From NCBI GenBank assembly GCA_001797675.1, contig MGQB01000037.1, positions 55,349-119,348 of the forward strand: a DNA stretch of 64,000 nucleotides. The letters are read 5' to 3'. A program made the translations under genes and the position numbers. Below are positions 35,235 to 45,185 of the stretch, piece by piece. The notes below the pieces were generated by a model. That model was not told the DNA's origin, did no database searches, and saw only the letters and a program-made list of their open reading frames with translations. The stretch's first letter is position 1. Every line of letters starts with the position of its first letter. The stretch is from Deltaproteobacteria bacterium RBG_13_43_22 (GTDB lineage: Bacteria > Desulfobacterota > RBG-13-43-22).

Positions 35235-35257
35235 TTAACTGGTTAATATAAGGATAT

Positions 35258-37165
35258 TTATTTCACTTCTTCAAAGTCGGCATCGACCACGTCTTCATCG
35301 GGCTTCTTTCCGCCTGAAGGACCGGCTTCGGCCTCCGGCCCGGCCCCCGGCCCCTGCTGACTGGCCTGGGAATACATCTTTTCGGCCAGTTTATGAGAGG
35401 TCTGGGTCAGCTCATCCGACAGCCGCTTGATTTCATCCGCATCGCTGCTTTCCATAGCCTTCTTCAACCGCTCGATCGCTGAATCGATATCCGATTTCAG
35501 GGAACTCTCCACCTTGTCTCCCAGATCCTTGACGGTTTTTTCCGTTGAATAGATCAGGGTATCGGCATGGTTCCGGGCCTCGGCCAGTTCCTTTTTCTTT
35601 TTGTCCTCTTCGGAATGCATCTCGGCATCTTTGACCAGGCGCTTGATTTCCTCTTCGCTCAGTCCGCTGGAGGCCGTGATCTTGATGGACTGTTCCTTGC
35701 CGGTTCCCAGGTCCTTGGCCGACACATGGACGATCCCGTTGGCGTCGATATCAAAGGTAACCTCAATCTGAGGCAGTCCCCTTGGGGCCGGTGGGATACC
35801 GGTCAATTCAAAACGCCCCAGGGTCTTGTTGTCGGCCGCCATTTCCCGTTCGCCCTGAAGGACATGGATGGAAACAGCCGGCTGGTTGTCCGCGGCCGTG
35901 GAAAAGGTCTGGCTTTTCCGGGTCGGAATGGTGGTGTTCTTCTCAATCAGTTTGGTATGAACACCGCCCAGGGTCTCGATACCCAGAGACAACGGGGTCA
36001 CGTCTAAAAGCAGGACGTCTTTCACGTCCCCTTTCAAGACCCCGGCCTGGATACCGGCCCCAATGGCCACTACCTCGTCGGGATTCACGCCCTTGTGCGG
36101 TTCACGTCCAAAGAGTTCCTTGACCTTCTGCTGGACCTTGGGCATCCGGGTCATACCGCCAACCAGGATGACTTCCTGGATCTGGTCGGCGTTAAGCCCC
36201 GCATCCTTCAGGGCCGTCCGGCAGGGAGGGGCCACTTTTTCAACCAGGTCCTCCACCAGCATTTCCAGCTTGGCCCGGGAAAGTTTGATGTTCAGATGTT
36301 TGGGGCCGCTGGCATCGGCGGTGATAAAAGGAAGATTGATATCCGTTTCCATGGCGGTGGACAGTTCCATCTTGGCCTTTTCCGCCGCCTCTTTCAGGCG
36401 CTGAAGGGCCATTTTGTCGCTCCGTAAATCAATACCCTGATCTTTTCGGAACTCCGCCGCCAGATAATCAATGACCCGCAAATCGAAATCCTCCCCGCCC
36501 AGGTGGGTATCCCCATTGGTGGATTTGACTTCAAAAACCCCCTCGCCGATCTCGAGAATGGAGATATCAAAGGTCCCGCCGCCGAGATCGAAGACGGCGA
36601 TCTTCTCGTCCTTCTTTTTATCCAGGCCGTAAGCCAGGGCGGCCGCCGTCGGTTCATTGATGATCCGCTGGACATTCAACCCGGCGATACGTCCGGCGTC
36701 CTTGGTGGCCTGACGCTGGCTGTCATTAAAATAAGCCGGTACGGTGATTACGGCATCCGTTACCTTTTCGCCCAGATACTCTTCGGCGGTTTGCTTCATC
36801 TTGGTCAGGATCATGGATGAGATCTCAGCCGGGCTGTATTCTTTGCCCTGGATCTCAATATGGGCATCGCCGTTGGATGCCTTGACGATCTTGTAAGGAA
36901 GTATATGGATATCCCCCTGAACCTCTTTTGAATCATATTTCCGGCCGATCAGCCGCTTGACGGCATAAACCGTGTTGGTCGGGTTGGTAATAGCCTGCCG
37001 TTTGGCCACCTGACCGACCAGCCGTTCGTTGTTATCTGTGACGGAAACCACCGAAGGGGTTGTGCGGCTCCCTTCCACGTTCGCAATTACCTTGGGGTCT
37101 CCACCCTCCATGATGGCCACGCACGAATTGGTGGTCCCTAAATCAATTCCAATAATTTTACTCAT
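35258..37165 (-). CDS. dnaK: DnaK (Hsp70) chaperone
   Basis: A 635-residue Hsp70. The ATPase domain begins [20 protein letters not shown] and contains [20 protein letters not shown] and [14 protein letters not shown]. The linker and substrate domain include [16 protein letters not shown]. The tail is Gly/Pro-rich and ends in [12 protein letters not shown], typical of bacterial DnaK. It works with GrpE, encoded upstream. No dnaJ follows, so the co-chaperone must be elsewhere. A 142-bp gap to grpE can fold (see the grpE-dnaK structure). The ATG follows AAAGGAGG. Confidence 0.98.
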   Translation of the reverse strand: MSKIIGIDLGTTNSCVAIMEGGDPKVIANVEGSRTTPSVVSVTDNNERLVGQVAKRQAITNPTNTVYAVKRLIGRKYDSKEVQGDIHILPYKIVKASNGDAHIEIQGKEYSPAEISSMILTKMKQTAEEYLGEKVTDAVITVPAYFNDSQRQATKDAGRIAGLNVQRIINEPTAAALAYGLDKKKDEKIAVFDLGGGTFDISILEIGEGVFEVKSTNGDTHLGGEDFDLRVIDYLAAEFRKDQGIDLRSDKMALQRLKEAAEKAKMELSTAMETDINLPFITADASGPKHLNIKLSRAKLEMLVEDLVEKVAPPCRTALKDAGLNADQIQEVILVGGMTRMPKVQQKVKELFGREPHKGVNPDEVVAIGAGIQAGVLKGDVKDVLLLDVTPLSLGIETLGGVHTKLIEKNTTIPTRKSQTFSTAADNQPAVSIHVLQGEREMAADNKTLGRFELTGIPPAPRGLPQIEVTFDIDANGIVHVSAKDLGTGKEQSIKITASSGLSEEEIKRLVKDAEMHSEEDKKKKELAEARNHADTLIYSTEKTVKDLGDKVESSLKSDIDSAIERLKKAMESSDADEIKRLSDELTQTSHKLAEKMYSQASQQGPGAGPEAEAGPSGGKKPDEDVVDADFEEVK

Positions 37166-37170
37166 CTTAT

Positions 37171-37260
37171 CCTCCTTTGATTATATCAACAGGTTAAACA
37201 GGGTGATCAAAAACGCTCGACTGTCCCGCTTTAGGAGGGAGACATTCTTGATCAACCTGT
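37171..37260 (-). promoter_or_regulatory. Foldable grpE-dnaK intergenic RNA
   Basis: ACAGGTT/AACCTGT outer arms (37189-37195 and 37254-37260) and GATCAA/TTGATC inner arms enclose a loop. On the mRNA that loop carries CCTCCT (37238-37233), exactly complementary to the dnaK ribosome site AGGAGG (37176-37171). It is a possible heat-sensitive or processing element. Confidence 0.4.
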
Positions 37261-37307
37261 ATATTTTATTTTTTCAGCCCGGTTAACACCGACGCCTTTT
37301 TTTAAGA

Positions 37308-37895
37308 TCAGGCTTCAGGATCTTCATCCGGGTTCAGTTCCGGTTTTTTGGAAACCACGACCATGGCCGGACGAACCAGGCGGTTATGTAACCGGTACCC
37401 GATTTGCAACTGAGAGATGACCTGACCGGGCGGCTTTTGAGCATCCTCCTGAACCATGACCGCTTCATGATGGTTGGGGTCGAAATCTTCCCCCATGGCC
37501 TCGATCCGGGTTATTCCGTATTTTTCCATGACCGCCCAAAGCGCCTTATGGGTCAATTCGACTCCCTCGAGAAGGGCCTTGAGGTTCCCGGTTTCCCGTC
37601 CGTGCTCCAGTGCCCGTTCCAGATTGTCCAGCACCGGCAGCAAGTCTTTCAATATATTTTCATTGGCAAATTTATAAGTTTCACTTTTTTCTTTTTCCGC
37701 CCTCTTTTTAAAATTTTCCAATTCGGCTGAAAGGCGAAGAAAACGGTCGTAATTATCCTTGGACTCTTTTTCTTTTTCCTGGAGTTGGGTCTCTAAGTCC
37801 GGCTTTTTTTCTTTTTCAGACCCTTCTTTATTCTCCTCGACCAAATCCGATGATTTGGTCTGGGAGGGTTCTTCCGTTACCTTGATCTTGGTCAA
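37308..37895 (-). CDS. grpE: GrpE nucleotide exchange factor
   Basis: A 195-residue GrpE. A charged N-terminal tail (EENKEGSEKEKKPDLETQLQ) leads into the long dimerising helix YDRFLRLSAELENFKKRAEK. The C-terminal beta domain has YGITRIEAMGEDFDPNHHEA and GYRLHNRLVRPAMVVVSK. It releases ADP from DnaK. It lies between hrcA and dnaK in the common hrcA-grpE-dnaK order, 127 bp after hrcA. Confidence 0.96.
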   Translation of the reverse strand: MTKIKVTEEPSQTKSSDLVEENKEGSEKEKKPDLETQLQEKEKESKDNYDRFLRLSAELENFKKRAEKEKSETYKFANENILKDLLPVLDNLERALEHGRETGNLKALLEGVELTHKALWAVMEKYGITRIEAMGEDFDPNHHEAVMVQEDAQKPPGQVISQLQIGYRLHNRLVRPAMVVVSKKPELNPDEDPEA

Positions 37896-38022
37896 CTGGT
37901 TTGCCTCTCTTTACTTCTATATTTTAACTTTTAAGCCGCTGAAACACTTCGATCCCCTTTATAGACCGTGAGTAACTGCGGCAAAAAATTATTGACTCTT
38001 TATTCGAGTTAACCCCAAAGAA

Positions 38023-39060
38023 TCAAATTTTCTTTTCCAGGATCCTACTGACAACCTTGGCCGTGTAATCCACAATGGGAATGACCCGATTATAATTCAT
38101 CCGGGTCGGTCCGATCACCCCCAGGGTTCCGATGGGATATTCCCCTTTGGTATACGCAGCGGTAATGACGCTGCACCCTTCCATTTCATTGATCTGGGTT
38201 TCCGAACCGATAAAGATCTGAATCCCGATGGCATTAATACTTTTTTCCAACAGCCGGATTATCATACTTTTTTCTTCAAACGCCTTGAACAGATTCCGTA
38301 AGATTTCAATTTGACTGAACTCCGGATACTGCATCAGATTGGTACGACCTTCGATATAAACCTCTCCCTCGGATTCCTCCTGAAAGGCCTGGTTGGAAAT
38401 TTCCAGGGCCTTGGTCAACAAGGCGTCAAAGTTGTCCTTGTCTTTCTTCATTTCCTCCAGGACCTTCTGTTTGAGCTGATCGAGGGTCAGATTGCTGAGC
38501 AATTCATTGAGATACTGGGTTAACCGGTCCAATTCAGGTTGAGAAAGCTTGTCCTCGATTTCGATGATCTTATTCTGAACCAGTCCGGCTTCAGTAACCA
38601 GGACCATTAAAACTAAATTATCCCTAAGCCTTATGAATTCTATGTGTTTAAAAACCGTGGCCGAAGACTTGGGTCTGGAGACGATCGCCGCCTGTTCAGT
38701 GACCACGGCCAGCATCTTGGAAGTGGTTTTTAACAATTCTTCTACTTCCTGACCGCTCTCCTTTAAGTAATTCTGAATCCGACGCTTTTCCGATTCGGCC
38801 AAGGGACGCAGTTCCAGGATAGAGTTGACATAAAATCGCAATCCGGTCTCAGTCGGCACCCTTCCGGCCGAAACATGCGGCTGGGTGATCAATCCGATAT
38901 CTTCCAGATCGGACATGATATTTCTAATGGTGGCCGGACTCAGGTGAATATCGCTTCTTTTGGATATTGCCCGTGACCCGACCGGTTCAGCCGTTTCAAT
39001 ATAATCTCTGACTATGGCATTTAAAATGGACCGATCTCTCTGATTCAGGATTATAGTCAT
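38023..39060 (-). CDS. hrcA: HrcA heat-shock repressor
   Basis: A 345-residue repressor. The N-terminal winged helix reads NQRDRSILNAIVRDYIETAE and ATIRNIMSDLEDIGLITQPH. The ligand domain contains FIGSETQINEMEGCSVITAAY and ends with GVIGPTRMNYNRVIPIVDYT, both typical. HrcA normally binds CIRCE operators. No CIRCE consensus (TTAGCACTC/GAGTGCTAA) is visible in its promoter; a different perfect palindrome lies at the transcription start instead. Confidence 0.97.
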   Translation of the reverse strand: MTIILNQRDRSILNAIVRDYIETAEPVGSRAISKRSDIHLSPATIRNIMSDLEDIGLITQPHVSAGRVPTETGLRFYVNSILELRPLAESEKRRIQNYLKESGQEVEELLKTTSKMLAVVTEQAAIVSRPKSSATVFKHIEFIRLRDNLVLMVLVTEAGLVQNKIIEIEDKLSQPELDRLTQYLNELLSNLTLDQLKQKVLEEMKKDKDNFDALLTKALEISNQAFQEESEGEVYIEGRTNLMQYPEFSQIEILRNLFKAFEEKSMIIRLLEKSINAIGIQIFIGSETQINEMEGCSVITAAYTKGEYPIGTLGVIGPTRMNYNRVIPIVDYTAKVVSRILEKKI

Positions 39061-39086
39061 ATAGCTAAGTTATTTCTAAAAGTTTG

Positions 39087-39103
39087 GGTTAAAAAATTTA
39101 ACC
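39087..39103. promoter_or_regulatory. Palindrome at the hrcA promoter, possible operator
   Basis: A perfect GGTTAAA-AAA-TTTAACC inverted repeat three bases downstream of the -10 box, so it covers the likely transcription start. It is unlike CIRCE. Confidence 0.45.
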
Positions 39104-39105
39104 TA

Positions 39106-39134
39106 AATTTAATTACCCTTGGAGACTTTGTCAA
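39106..39134 (-). promoter_or_regulatory. Sigma-70 promoter of hrcA-grpE-dnaK
   Basis: TTGACA (39134-39129) and TAAATT (39111-39106) with an exact 17-bp spacer on the minus strand. Confidence 0.7.
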
Positions 39135-39367
39135 GCCTAAAGGATTCAATTCAGGGACTAAGAAGGCTCCGTCCTTGACAAAAATAATAAATCCTCTTAT
39201 CTTAAAAAACCAAGTTGTGCTGGTTTCGTAAAAGCGGGCCCCTGTCTGAGCAAGGGATCACCTTTTGGACAACTCCTGAAAAGAGGACCCCTCGGCCCCT
39301 TGACACTGAATATTCATTTTTACTTGTTTATCAGGCTATTAAAGATCTATGGAAGGAATGCCTCAAT
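39135..39367. other. Gap between divergent hrcA and zinc-ribbon genes
   Basis: I see no gene. A longer reading frame covers part of it but is not conserved-looking; the ribosome site GGAAGGA sits just before ATG 39368. Confidence 0.35.
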
Positions 39368-39634
39368 ATGGATGAAAAAAAAACCATCTGCCCCCACTGT
39401 GGGCAAAAAATGAAAAAATGGAAGACCCCCGCGGCCTCCACCTGGGGAACGGAATTTCAATATGTCTGTTTTAATGATGAATGCCCCTATTTTGTCCGCG
39501 GCTGGGATTGGACCCTGAAGACCATGAAGTCTAATGCCTCCTACCGGCACCGGTATAATCCAAGCAACGGAGAGGAAGGCCCGGTTCCGGTTTGGTCCTA
39601 TGATGCCTTAAAGGCCGATATTATTGAGGATTAA
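39368..39634 (+). CDS. Small zinc-ribbon protein (Ogr/Delta-like)
   Basis: An 88-residue protein. The first 45 residues carry CPHCGQKMKKWK and YVCFNDECPYF, a four-cysteine zinc-ribbon spaced like Ogr/Delta-type proteins. The rest (WDWTLKTMKSNASYRHRYNP) is aromatic and conserved-looking. It lies 18 bases before a SEC-C gene, so it is likely in the same operon. Function unknown; nucleic-acid or protein binding is plausible. Confidence 0.65.
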   Translation: MDEKKTICPHCGQKMKKWKTPAASTWGTEFQYVCFNDECPYFVRGWDWTLKTMKSNASYRHRYNPSNGEEGPVPVWSYDALKADIIED

Positions 39635-39652
39635 TTTAGAGGAGCTATCCAT

Positions 39653-40402
39653 ATGATCAAGGCGGGCCGCAATGACCCCTGCCCCTGCGGGAGCGGAAAG
39701 AAGTTTAAAAAGTGCCATCTTGGACGAGAAGGGGAGCTTTTCCTTCGTAAAAACGAACCGTTACATCAAGAAGCGGGAGAACAGATCTGCCGGCTCCCCG
39801 AAGTTCATTATGGCCGTTCTAAAGAAATAATCGAGGCTTTAATTCAAGAGGGACCTCTGGATGGTATTCATAAGGTAAAATGCATTGACTTGGAGGCCTA
39901 TCGAAACTTGGGATTCTCCGGTCAGGATATCCCGGTGCTGTCCCTGGCAGAAAGTGCCGGAATCATGGTCAATGTCCACAAAACCAAAGAAGTGGACCCA
40001 AATCATCTCTATTTGGCTATTACCCCTAAAATACAGGATTCCACCTTCATCCATCAAATAGCCCATATACTGGACTATCTAAAAGGATCAAAACAGCAGC
40101 CTGGAACCTATCAGCAAATGAGCCTGGAAACCGGAATCCCGATCGAGCATCTGGACCATACCCAGGAGTTCGGCCATTGGCTGGATTTTTTAAAGAATCG
40201 CTTTCAGGTGAAACTGGATGCCGAAGATGCCATCGTTTCTTTCCTGTATCAAAATCAACAACTCTTTAAGACTGAAGAAATCAAGGGCCAGGACATGAAT
40301 GCCCTTATCTTCCGTTCAAAACAAATCCTGGATTTTTTAATTGCCCACCGGGCCGAAATCAATAGCCTTATCCAGAATCGGGCGGGATATATAGGAAAAT
40401 AG
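39653..40402 (+). CDS. SEC-C motif protein
   Basis: A 249-residue protein that opens with the SEC-C zinc motif AGRNDPCPCGSGKKFKKCHL (residues 4-23). This motif is also found at the end of SecA and in many adaptor proteins. The remaining 220 residues are an unrecognised, mostly helical domain with FIHQIAHILDYLKGSK and EFGHWLDFLKNRFQ. A role as a metal-binding adaptor can be suggested, nothing more precise. Confidence 0.8.
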   Translation: MIKAGRNDPCPCGSGKKFKKCHLGREGELFLRKNEPLHQEAGEQICRLPEVHYGRSKEIIEALIQEGPLDGIHKVKCIDLEAYRNLGFSGQDIPVLSLAESAGIMVNVHKTKEVDPNHLYLAITPKIQDSTFIHQIAHILDYLKGSKQQPGTYQQMSLETGIPIEHLDHTQEFGHWLDFLKNRFQVKLDAEDAIVSFLYQNQQLFKTEEIKGQDMNALIFRSKQILDFLIAHRAEINSLIQNRAGYIGK

Positions 40403-40403
40403 T

Positions 40404-40558
40404 AAAACCGTTCGTCGTTCGTCGACAAACTGCGCAACTTGTCGAGTGGAATCGTTAAGAACTAAGGATCACTAACCTCCTGCGAGCAACCCTAGTTGGG
40501 CCTGTTGGTCATGATTATCGATTTCGCCGAACGCCGAACACCGAACGCTCAACGGTTT
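40404..40558. repeat. Stutter hairpin, word gttcgtc
   Basis: AACCGTTCGTCGTTCGTCG at the left faces CGAACGCCGAACACCGAACG at the right (40525-40558), with a spacer of about 100 bp. It lies between convergent genes. Confidence 0.55.
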
Positions 40559-40564
40559 TTCTCC

Positions 40565-41110
40565 TCACCCACATTCCCCATGGAGCCCCAGCCCTTCAAA
40601 AGCCGCCAGGATTTGCTTTTCCAGTTTTATACGCCTTTCAGGCAAGGGGAGAAATTTCAAATCCGCCAATTGGGATAGGAGACGGGTTTTATCCGGAATG
40701 ACGTCCGGGCCGGAATCCAGGGTTTCCCCAGTTAGGGTGTTGAGGAGTGTCGCCTCCACTCCATTAGTGACCACGGTTATCGGGATCTGGCATTTGGAGA
40801 AAAGCCGGGCCAGGGCCAGGGCGGCCCGTTCCCGGGCCAGAATAGAGCCGGTCCCGCACTTAATCAAAATCAGGCGGCGATTGTTTAATCGGATTATCAA
40901 AGAGACTTTGAGCTGGAAAATTTCCCGTTCTGTGGTGAGCTCAAAGGGCACTTCCTCTTCTATATCTTCAAACCGGTAGCCTTTCTCCCCCAGTAACAGG
41001 GAAAAAACCTTTTTCCGGATAACCTCCTCGTTTATCGTTTCACCAGTCGAAGGGGTATTTATCCCTTCCAGAAAATTTTCCCCCGGACAACTATCGACCA
41101 TATCCGTCAC
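40565..41110 (-). CDS. HsdR-N-like domain protein
   Basis: A 181-residue protein resembling the stand-alone N-terminal domain of type I restriction HsdR subunits. The stretch LLLGEKGYRFEDIEEEVPFE and the hydrophobic strand RRLILIKCGTGS correspond to the nuclease core, but the catalytic ExK appears degenerate (IKC instead of ExK). No HsdM or HsdS gene is nearby. It may be a diverged nuclease-fold binder. It lies 124 bp upstream of a malic enzyme on the same strand. Confidence 0.5.
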   Translation of the reverse strand: MTDMVDSCPGENFLEGINTPSTGETINEEVIRKKVFSLLLGEKGYRFEDIEEEVPFELTTEREIFQLKVSLIIRLNNRRLILIKCGTGSILARERAALALARLFSKCQIPITVVTNGVEATLLNTLTGETLDSGPDVIPDKTRLLSQLADLKFLPLPERRIKLEKQILAAFEGLGLHGECG

Positions 41111-41130
41111 CTCACTTGTATTTCAAGGGT

Positions 41131-41212
41131 TAAAAAACAGGCAAGAGGCACGAGGCAATACGAGGATCAAAAAATTTTGTACCCTATAGCCTATGCCCCC
41201 TGCCCTTAGATT
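41131..41212. repeat. Stutter hairpin, word aggcacgaggc
   Basis: AGGCAAGAGGCACGAGGCAA at the left is answered weakly by GCCTATGCCCCCTGCC at the right. It lies downstream of the malic enzyme gene's upstream neighbour. Confidence 0.4.
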
Positions 41213-41234
41213 ATTGACTATTATCTGATTTTTT

Positions 41235-43814
41235 TCATTGCGCACTTTCCAGGTCAATTTCCTCCCTTTTGAAGTATCCCAGTTCCCCTTCGTAAATCAT
41301 AGTCCGGGTCTGCTGGGCAATGAGTTCCGGATCCATTTCGATTTTGGCCACCCCGCTTTCGATGGCGCTTTGGGCCACCGCTTTAGCCACCACCGGCGGG
41401 ACGCGGAAATCCATACCCCTGGGAATAATGTAATCCGGCTCCAGTTCCTTATCCAGGATCATACCGGCAATAGCCTGAGCAGCGGCGATTTTCATGGGTT
41501 CGTTGATCACCCTGGCCCGCACATCCAACGCCCCCCGGAAAACCCCGGGAAAGACCAGGGAATTATTAACCTGGTTGGGAAAATCAGACCGGCCGGTGGC
41601 TACGATTAGAGCCCCGGCCTCTTTGGCCTGATCCGGAAGGATCTCCGGAGTGGGGTTGGCCAGGGCTAAGATGATCGGATTCTTAATCATGGAACGGACC
41701 ATGTCCTGGGTTAAAGCACCGGCTACTGAAAGTCCGACAAAGGCATCCGCCCCGCGGATTACCTGGGACAACTCCCCTTTTTTCTTCTCGGGATTAGTCT
41801 GTTCGGCCATTTCATCTTTGATCCAGTTCATGCCCTCAGTTCGACCCAAATAAATGGCTCCCAGAGTGTCACAAAGAATGATCTGTCTGACCCCCATTTC
41901 TAAAAGGAGTCTGCTGACGGCGATGGCCGCGGCCCCGGCCCCGTTAATTACGATCTGTAGGTCCTCCAGTTTTCGATTGGAGATCTTCATGGCATTGATT
42001 AAAGCCGCAGTGACTACAATGGCCGTCCCATGTTGGTCATCATGAAAGACCGGGATGTTCATCTCTTCCTTCAGCCGTTTTTCAATGTAAAAACATCGAG
42101 GGGCCGAGATATCCTCCAAATTGATACCGCCGAAAGTGGCCTCCATCCTTTTGACGATTTCAACAATTTCATCGGCCACCTGGGTTGCCAGACAAATGGG
42201 AAAGGCCTCCACCCCGCCAAAGGTTTGAAACAGGATGGCCTTGCCTTCCATGACCGGCATGGCCGCCCGGGCTCCGATATTTCCCAGACCCAAGACGGCA
42301 CTACCGTCGGTTACAATAGCCACTAAATTCCCTTTACCCGTCAATTCATAAGCCAACTCGGGATTTTCCCGGATCATCCGGGCCGGCCTCTCGGCTAAAG
42401 GTGGGAGATAAAACTGGCCTAAAATATAATTATCCCGGATAGCAATTTTACTTTTAATCTGAAGTACCCCCTGGTACCGCCGATGCAGTTCCAGAGATTC
42501 TTCTTTTAGAGATCCTTTTTTACCCGAGGGAGGGGGAACCGGCCAATGGCCCTCATAGACATACTGCCGGGTCTTCTCGGCAATCTGGATGGGGTCGGCA
42601 TCTCCCTTGGCCTCTCCAGTCTGGATGGCCGCCCGGGCCACGGCCTCGGCTATCCGAGGGGCCGTACGGAAATCAAAAATTTTGGGCATAATGTGGTCAG
42701 GGGATAATTCCTCCGAAGTGACGCAATCGGCCAGAGCCTGGGCCGCGGCTAGGGCCATGGTGTCATTGATATTGGTAGCCCGGCTGTCTAAGATCCCCCT
42801 GAAAAACCCGGGAAAGATCATGGCCACATCCGATTGATTGGGAAAATCGGCTCGATTAAAGACCATGACCCTGGCCCCGGCTTGTCGGGCCTCTTCCGGC
42901 ATGATCTCCGGGGTTGGTGTGGATAAGGCCAGGATAACCGGATCCTTGGTCATGGAGCGGACCATCTCCGGTTTCAAGGCACCCCCCACGGAAAGGCCGA
43001 TAAAGATATCCGCACCTTTTAAGGCCTCCCCTAAGGTCCCGGTAAAGTTATCCGGATTGGTTTTTTTGACGATCTCCCATTTGGCCCAGCTCATTCCCCT
43101 GGGTCGGTATTTATATAGAGCTCCGTCCCGGTCACAGACAATGACCTGTTTTATTCCGGCCTTAACCAAAAGGTCGGCGCTGACCAGTCCGGCCATGCCG
43201 GCACCATTAATAACCACCCTGGCCTGAAGCAGGTCTTTACCGACGATCTTCATGGAATTGATCAGGGCCGATAAGACGGGGATAGCGACTCCCAGGCCGT
43301 GATTATTAAAAACCGGAATGTTGGCCCCCCGTTCAAGGTGATCGGTGATGGTAAAACTATGGGGACTGGCAATATCCTCCAGGCAAAAGGCCCCGAAGGT
43401 CGAGGTCAGGGCCAGGGCTGTGTCGATAAATTGATAAGGGTCCTGGGTCCGGAGGCAGATGGGAATGGCATCCACTCCGGCAAAAGTTTTGAAAATAACC
43501 GCCTTGCCTTCCATAACCGGCAAAGCCGCTTCCGGCCCGGCATGACCCAAGCGGAACAAACCAGATCCGTCGGTCAGGATACCTACAAAATTGCCCCGGC
43601 AGGACAGAGAAAAAGATTGGGCCGAGTCCCGGGCAATCTCTAAACAAGGTTCCGCCACTCCGGGGGTATAGACCAAACTTAAGATGCTGACATCCTTAAT
43701 CGGGATTTTAGAAGTGATTCCAATGACCCCGCGATATTTTCTCCGATAGGCCAGGGCCTCTTCCCCGGCCCCATTTTCAAACAACATGGGTATACTCCTT
43801 GTGTTAAAGCTCAA
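41235..43814 (-). CDS. Fused tandem malic enzyme
   Basis: An 859-residue protein made of two malic-enzyme units in one chain (about 1-425 and 435-859). Each has malic and NAD(P)-binding domains ([14 protein letters not shown] and [14 protein letters not shown]). Copy 1 keeps [13 protein letters not shown] with the catalytic Tyr49 but has NNHGLGV (~168) where the metal-binding motif should be. Copy 2 has the canonical HDDQHGTAI (~590) but YLPPLAE in place of YTPGVAE, still with a Tyr. Normal bacterial malic enzymes are about 430 residues long. Copy 1 therefore probably lacks activity and copy 2 may be the catalytic one. It converts malate to pyruvate and CO2 with NAD(P)+. Confidence 0.85.
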   Translation of the reverse strand: MSFNTRSIPMLFENGAGEEALAYRRKYRGVIGITSKIPIKDVSILSLVYTPGVAEPCLEIARDSAQSFSLSCRGNFVGILTDGSGLFRLGHAGPEAALPVMEGKAVIFKTFAGVDAIPICLRTQDPYQFIDTALALTSTFGAFCLEDIASPHSFTITDHLERGANIPVFNNHGLGVAIPVLSALINSMKIVGKDLLQARVVINGAGMAGLVSADLLVKAGIKQVIVCDRDGALYKYRPRGMSWAKWEIVKKTNPDNFTGTLGEALKGADIFIGLSVGGALKPEMVRSMTKDPVILALSTPTPEIMPEEARQAGARVMVFNRADFPNQSDVAMIFPGFFRGILDSRATNINDTMALAAAQALADCVTSEELSPDHIMPKIFDFRTAPRIAEAVARAAIQTGEAKGDADPIQIAEKTRQYVYEGHWPVPPPSGKKGSLKEESLELHRRYQGVLQIKSKIAIRDNYILGQFYLPPLAERPARMIRENPELAYELTGKGNLVAIVTDGSAVLGLGNIGARAAMPVMEGKAILFQTFGGVEAFPICLATQVADEIVEIVKRMEATFGGINLEDISAPRCFYIEKRLKEEMNIPVFHDDQHGTAIVVTAALINAMKISNRKLEDLQIVINGAGAAAIAVSRLLLEMGVRQIILCDTLGAIYLGRTEGMNWIKDEMAEQTNPEKKKGELSQVIRGADAFVGLSVAGALTQDMVRSMIKNPIILALANPTPEILPDQAKEAGALIVATGRSDFPNQVNNSLVFPGVFRGALDVRARVINEPMKIAAAQAIAGMILDKELEPDYIIPRGMDFRVPPVVAKAVAQSAIESGVAKIEMDPELIAQQTRTMIYEGELGYFKREEIDLESAQ

Positions 43815-43873
43815 GGCTCAAAGCTGAAAGTAATTGCATTTTTTTAATTTTAACTTTGAATTTTCAATTTTGA
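43804..43873. repeat. Stutter hairpin, word aaagctcaagg
   Basis: TAAAGCTCAAGGCTCAAAGC at the left and TTTGAATTTTCAATTTTGAG at the right. The match is imperfect. It lies upstream of the malic enzyme gene. Confidence 0.4.
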
Positions 43874-43879
43874 GATCAT

Positions 43880-45010
43880 TTAAAAATTGTAGAAGCTCTG
43901 ATCTTTATTCAATACCTTAGCATTTTTTTCCTGAATCACCGCCATATTTTCCAACCGGACCCCACCCCAGCCCGGCAGATAGATACCGGGCTCAACAGTG
44001 ACCACCATCCCCGACTTCAAAAGATCGGCCTTGCTCGGACTAAGGCTGGGCAGTTCATGGGTGGCCAACCCCACGCCATGGCCCAGAGAATGTTTAAAAT
44101 ATTCCCCATAGCCCCCTTTTTCAATAACTGATCGGGCCAGGGCATCGGCTGCGGTGGTGGTCAGTCCGGCTCGTATCCCTTTTTCTGCCTGGACTTGGGC
44201 CTTCCGGACCAGGGAATACACCTCTTTAAAACGGTCGGTGGGGCGCCCCAGAAAAACGGTCCGGGAAAGATCGGAACAATAACCTTTCCATTTGCTGCCA
44301 AAGTCGAACAAGACCGGTTCACCCTTTTGGATCTCTCTATCCGAAGGTTCGGCATGGGGCAGAGCGGCATTGGGCCCTGAGGCCACGATCGGGTCAAAGG
44401 CCAGGCCATCTCCTCCTTTTTGATGGATCAGCTGTTTAAGTTGCCAGGCAATCTCTTTTTCGGTTTTGCCTGGCCGCAATGTCTTAATTACCTCCTGAAA
44501 AACCCCCTCGGTGATAAACAGGGACCGGCGGATAGTCTTTATTTCTGAGCGGTCTTTCTGGGCCCTTATTTCTTCAATCAGTTGGTAAGTGGGTAGGAAA
44601 GGAATGGAATTCCCCTGGAAACGGATCAATTTTTTAAACCTTAGAAAGGTGTGAAAGCTCAAGGAATCAGCTTCAAAAGCCCATTTTTTCATAGTCTTTA
44701 AAGAGATTCCGACTTCCGGCCAGGAGGCCTCCAATCCCTTTCGGTAAATAAAAGGATAATATCCTTTGGCCTGTTTTTGGGCCTCTTCTTCAAATCGGGG
44801 GTCGGTGCCCAGAATGGCCAGACCTTTGCCGATGATTAAAAAGCCGGAAGATTCATTAAGTTGGGGGTCGCTTGGTTTGAATCCGCTCAGATACCGCCGG
44901 TTTTCCGGCTGAGAAACAAGGATTCCGGAAAGGGATCTTTTTTTTAATTCTTTCAGGAGACAAAGGACACGATCCAGATAAGGTTTTGGAATTGGTTGTT
45001 TTTTTATCAT
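43880..45010 (-). CDS. M24-family metallopeptidase (Xaa-Pro aminopeptidase-like)
   Basis: About 376 residues. The N-terminal creatinase-like domain (LSGILVSQPENRRYLSGF) precedes the pita-bread peptidase domain. Metal ligands are seen in FDFGSKWKGYCSDLSRTVF (two Asp), SLGHGVGLATHELP (His), VTVEPGIYLPGWGG (Glu) and VRLENMAV (Glu). It should remove N-terminal residues before proline. The start is uncertain: a GTG at 45019 is in frame, but ATG 45010 has AGGGTG nearby. It is 66 bp upstream of the malic enzyme gene. Confidence 0.88.
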   Translation of the reverse strand: MIKKQPIPKPYLDRVLCLLKELKKRSLSGILVSQPENRRYLSGFKPSDPQLNESSGFLIIGKGLAILGTDPRFEEEAQKQAKGYYPFIYRKGLEASWPEVGISLKTMKKWAFEADSLSFHTFLRFKKLIRFQGNSIPFLPTYQLIEEIRAQKDRSEIKTIRRSLFITEGVFQEVIKTLRPGKTEKEIAWQLKQLIHQKGGDGLAFDPIVASGPNAALPHAEPSDREIQKGEPVLFDFGSKWKGYCSDLSRTVFLGRPTDRFKEVYSLVRKAQVQAEKGIRAGLTTTAADALARSVIEKGGYGEYFKHSLGHGVGLATHELPSLSPSKADLLKSGMVVTVEPGIYLPGWGGVRLENMAVIQEKNAKVLNKDQSFYNF

Positions 45011-45092
45011 AACATTCACCCTTTTTGCTTTAATGGCTTGACTTCTTTATAAAAATAATTAATATATTACAATAAGGCAAAGAAAAAAGGGA

Positions 45093-45168
45093 GTAGGGAA
45101 TCCGGGATCAGGCAATAAGAAATTTTGCCTTACCCATGAATCCTGGACCTCTTGGCTCCATGAACCCT
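45093..45168. repeat. Stutter hairpin upstream of the HExxH gene
   Basis: GGGAATCCGGGATCAGGCAA at the left and TTGCCTTACCCATGAATCC at the right form an imperfect inverted repeat. Confidence 0.4.
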
Positions 45169-45185
45169 AATCGATAAAGGGAACT

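Noticed and set aside
39061..39140. CIRCE operator upstream of hrcA
   Set aside because: No TTAGCACTC/GAGTGCTAA pair is present; only a different palindrome is seen.
40565..41110. Type I restriction system
   Set aside because: Only a stand-alone HsdR-N-like domain with a degenerate active site is present; no helicase, methylase or specificity gene is nearby.
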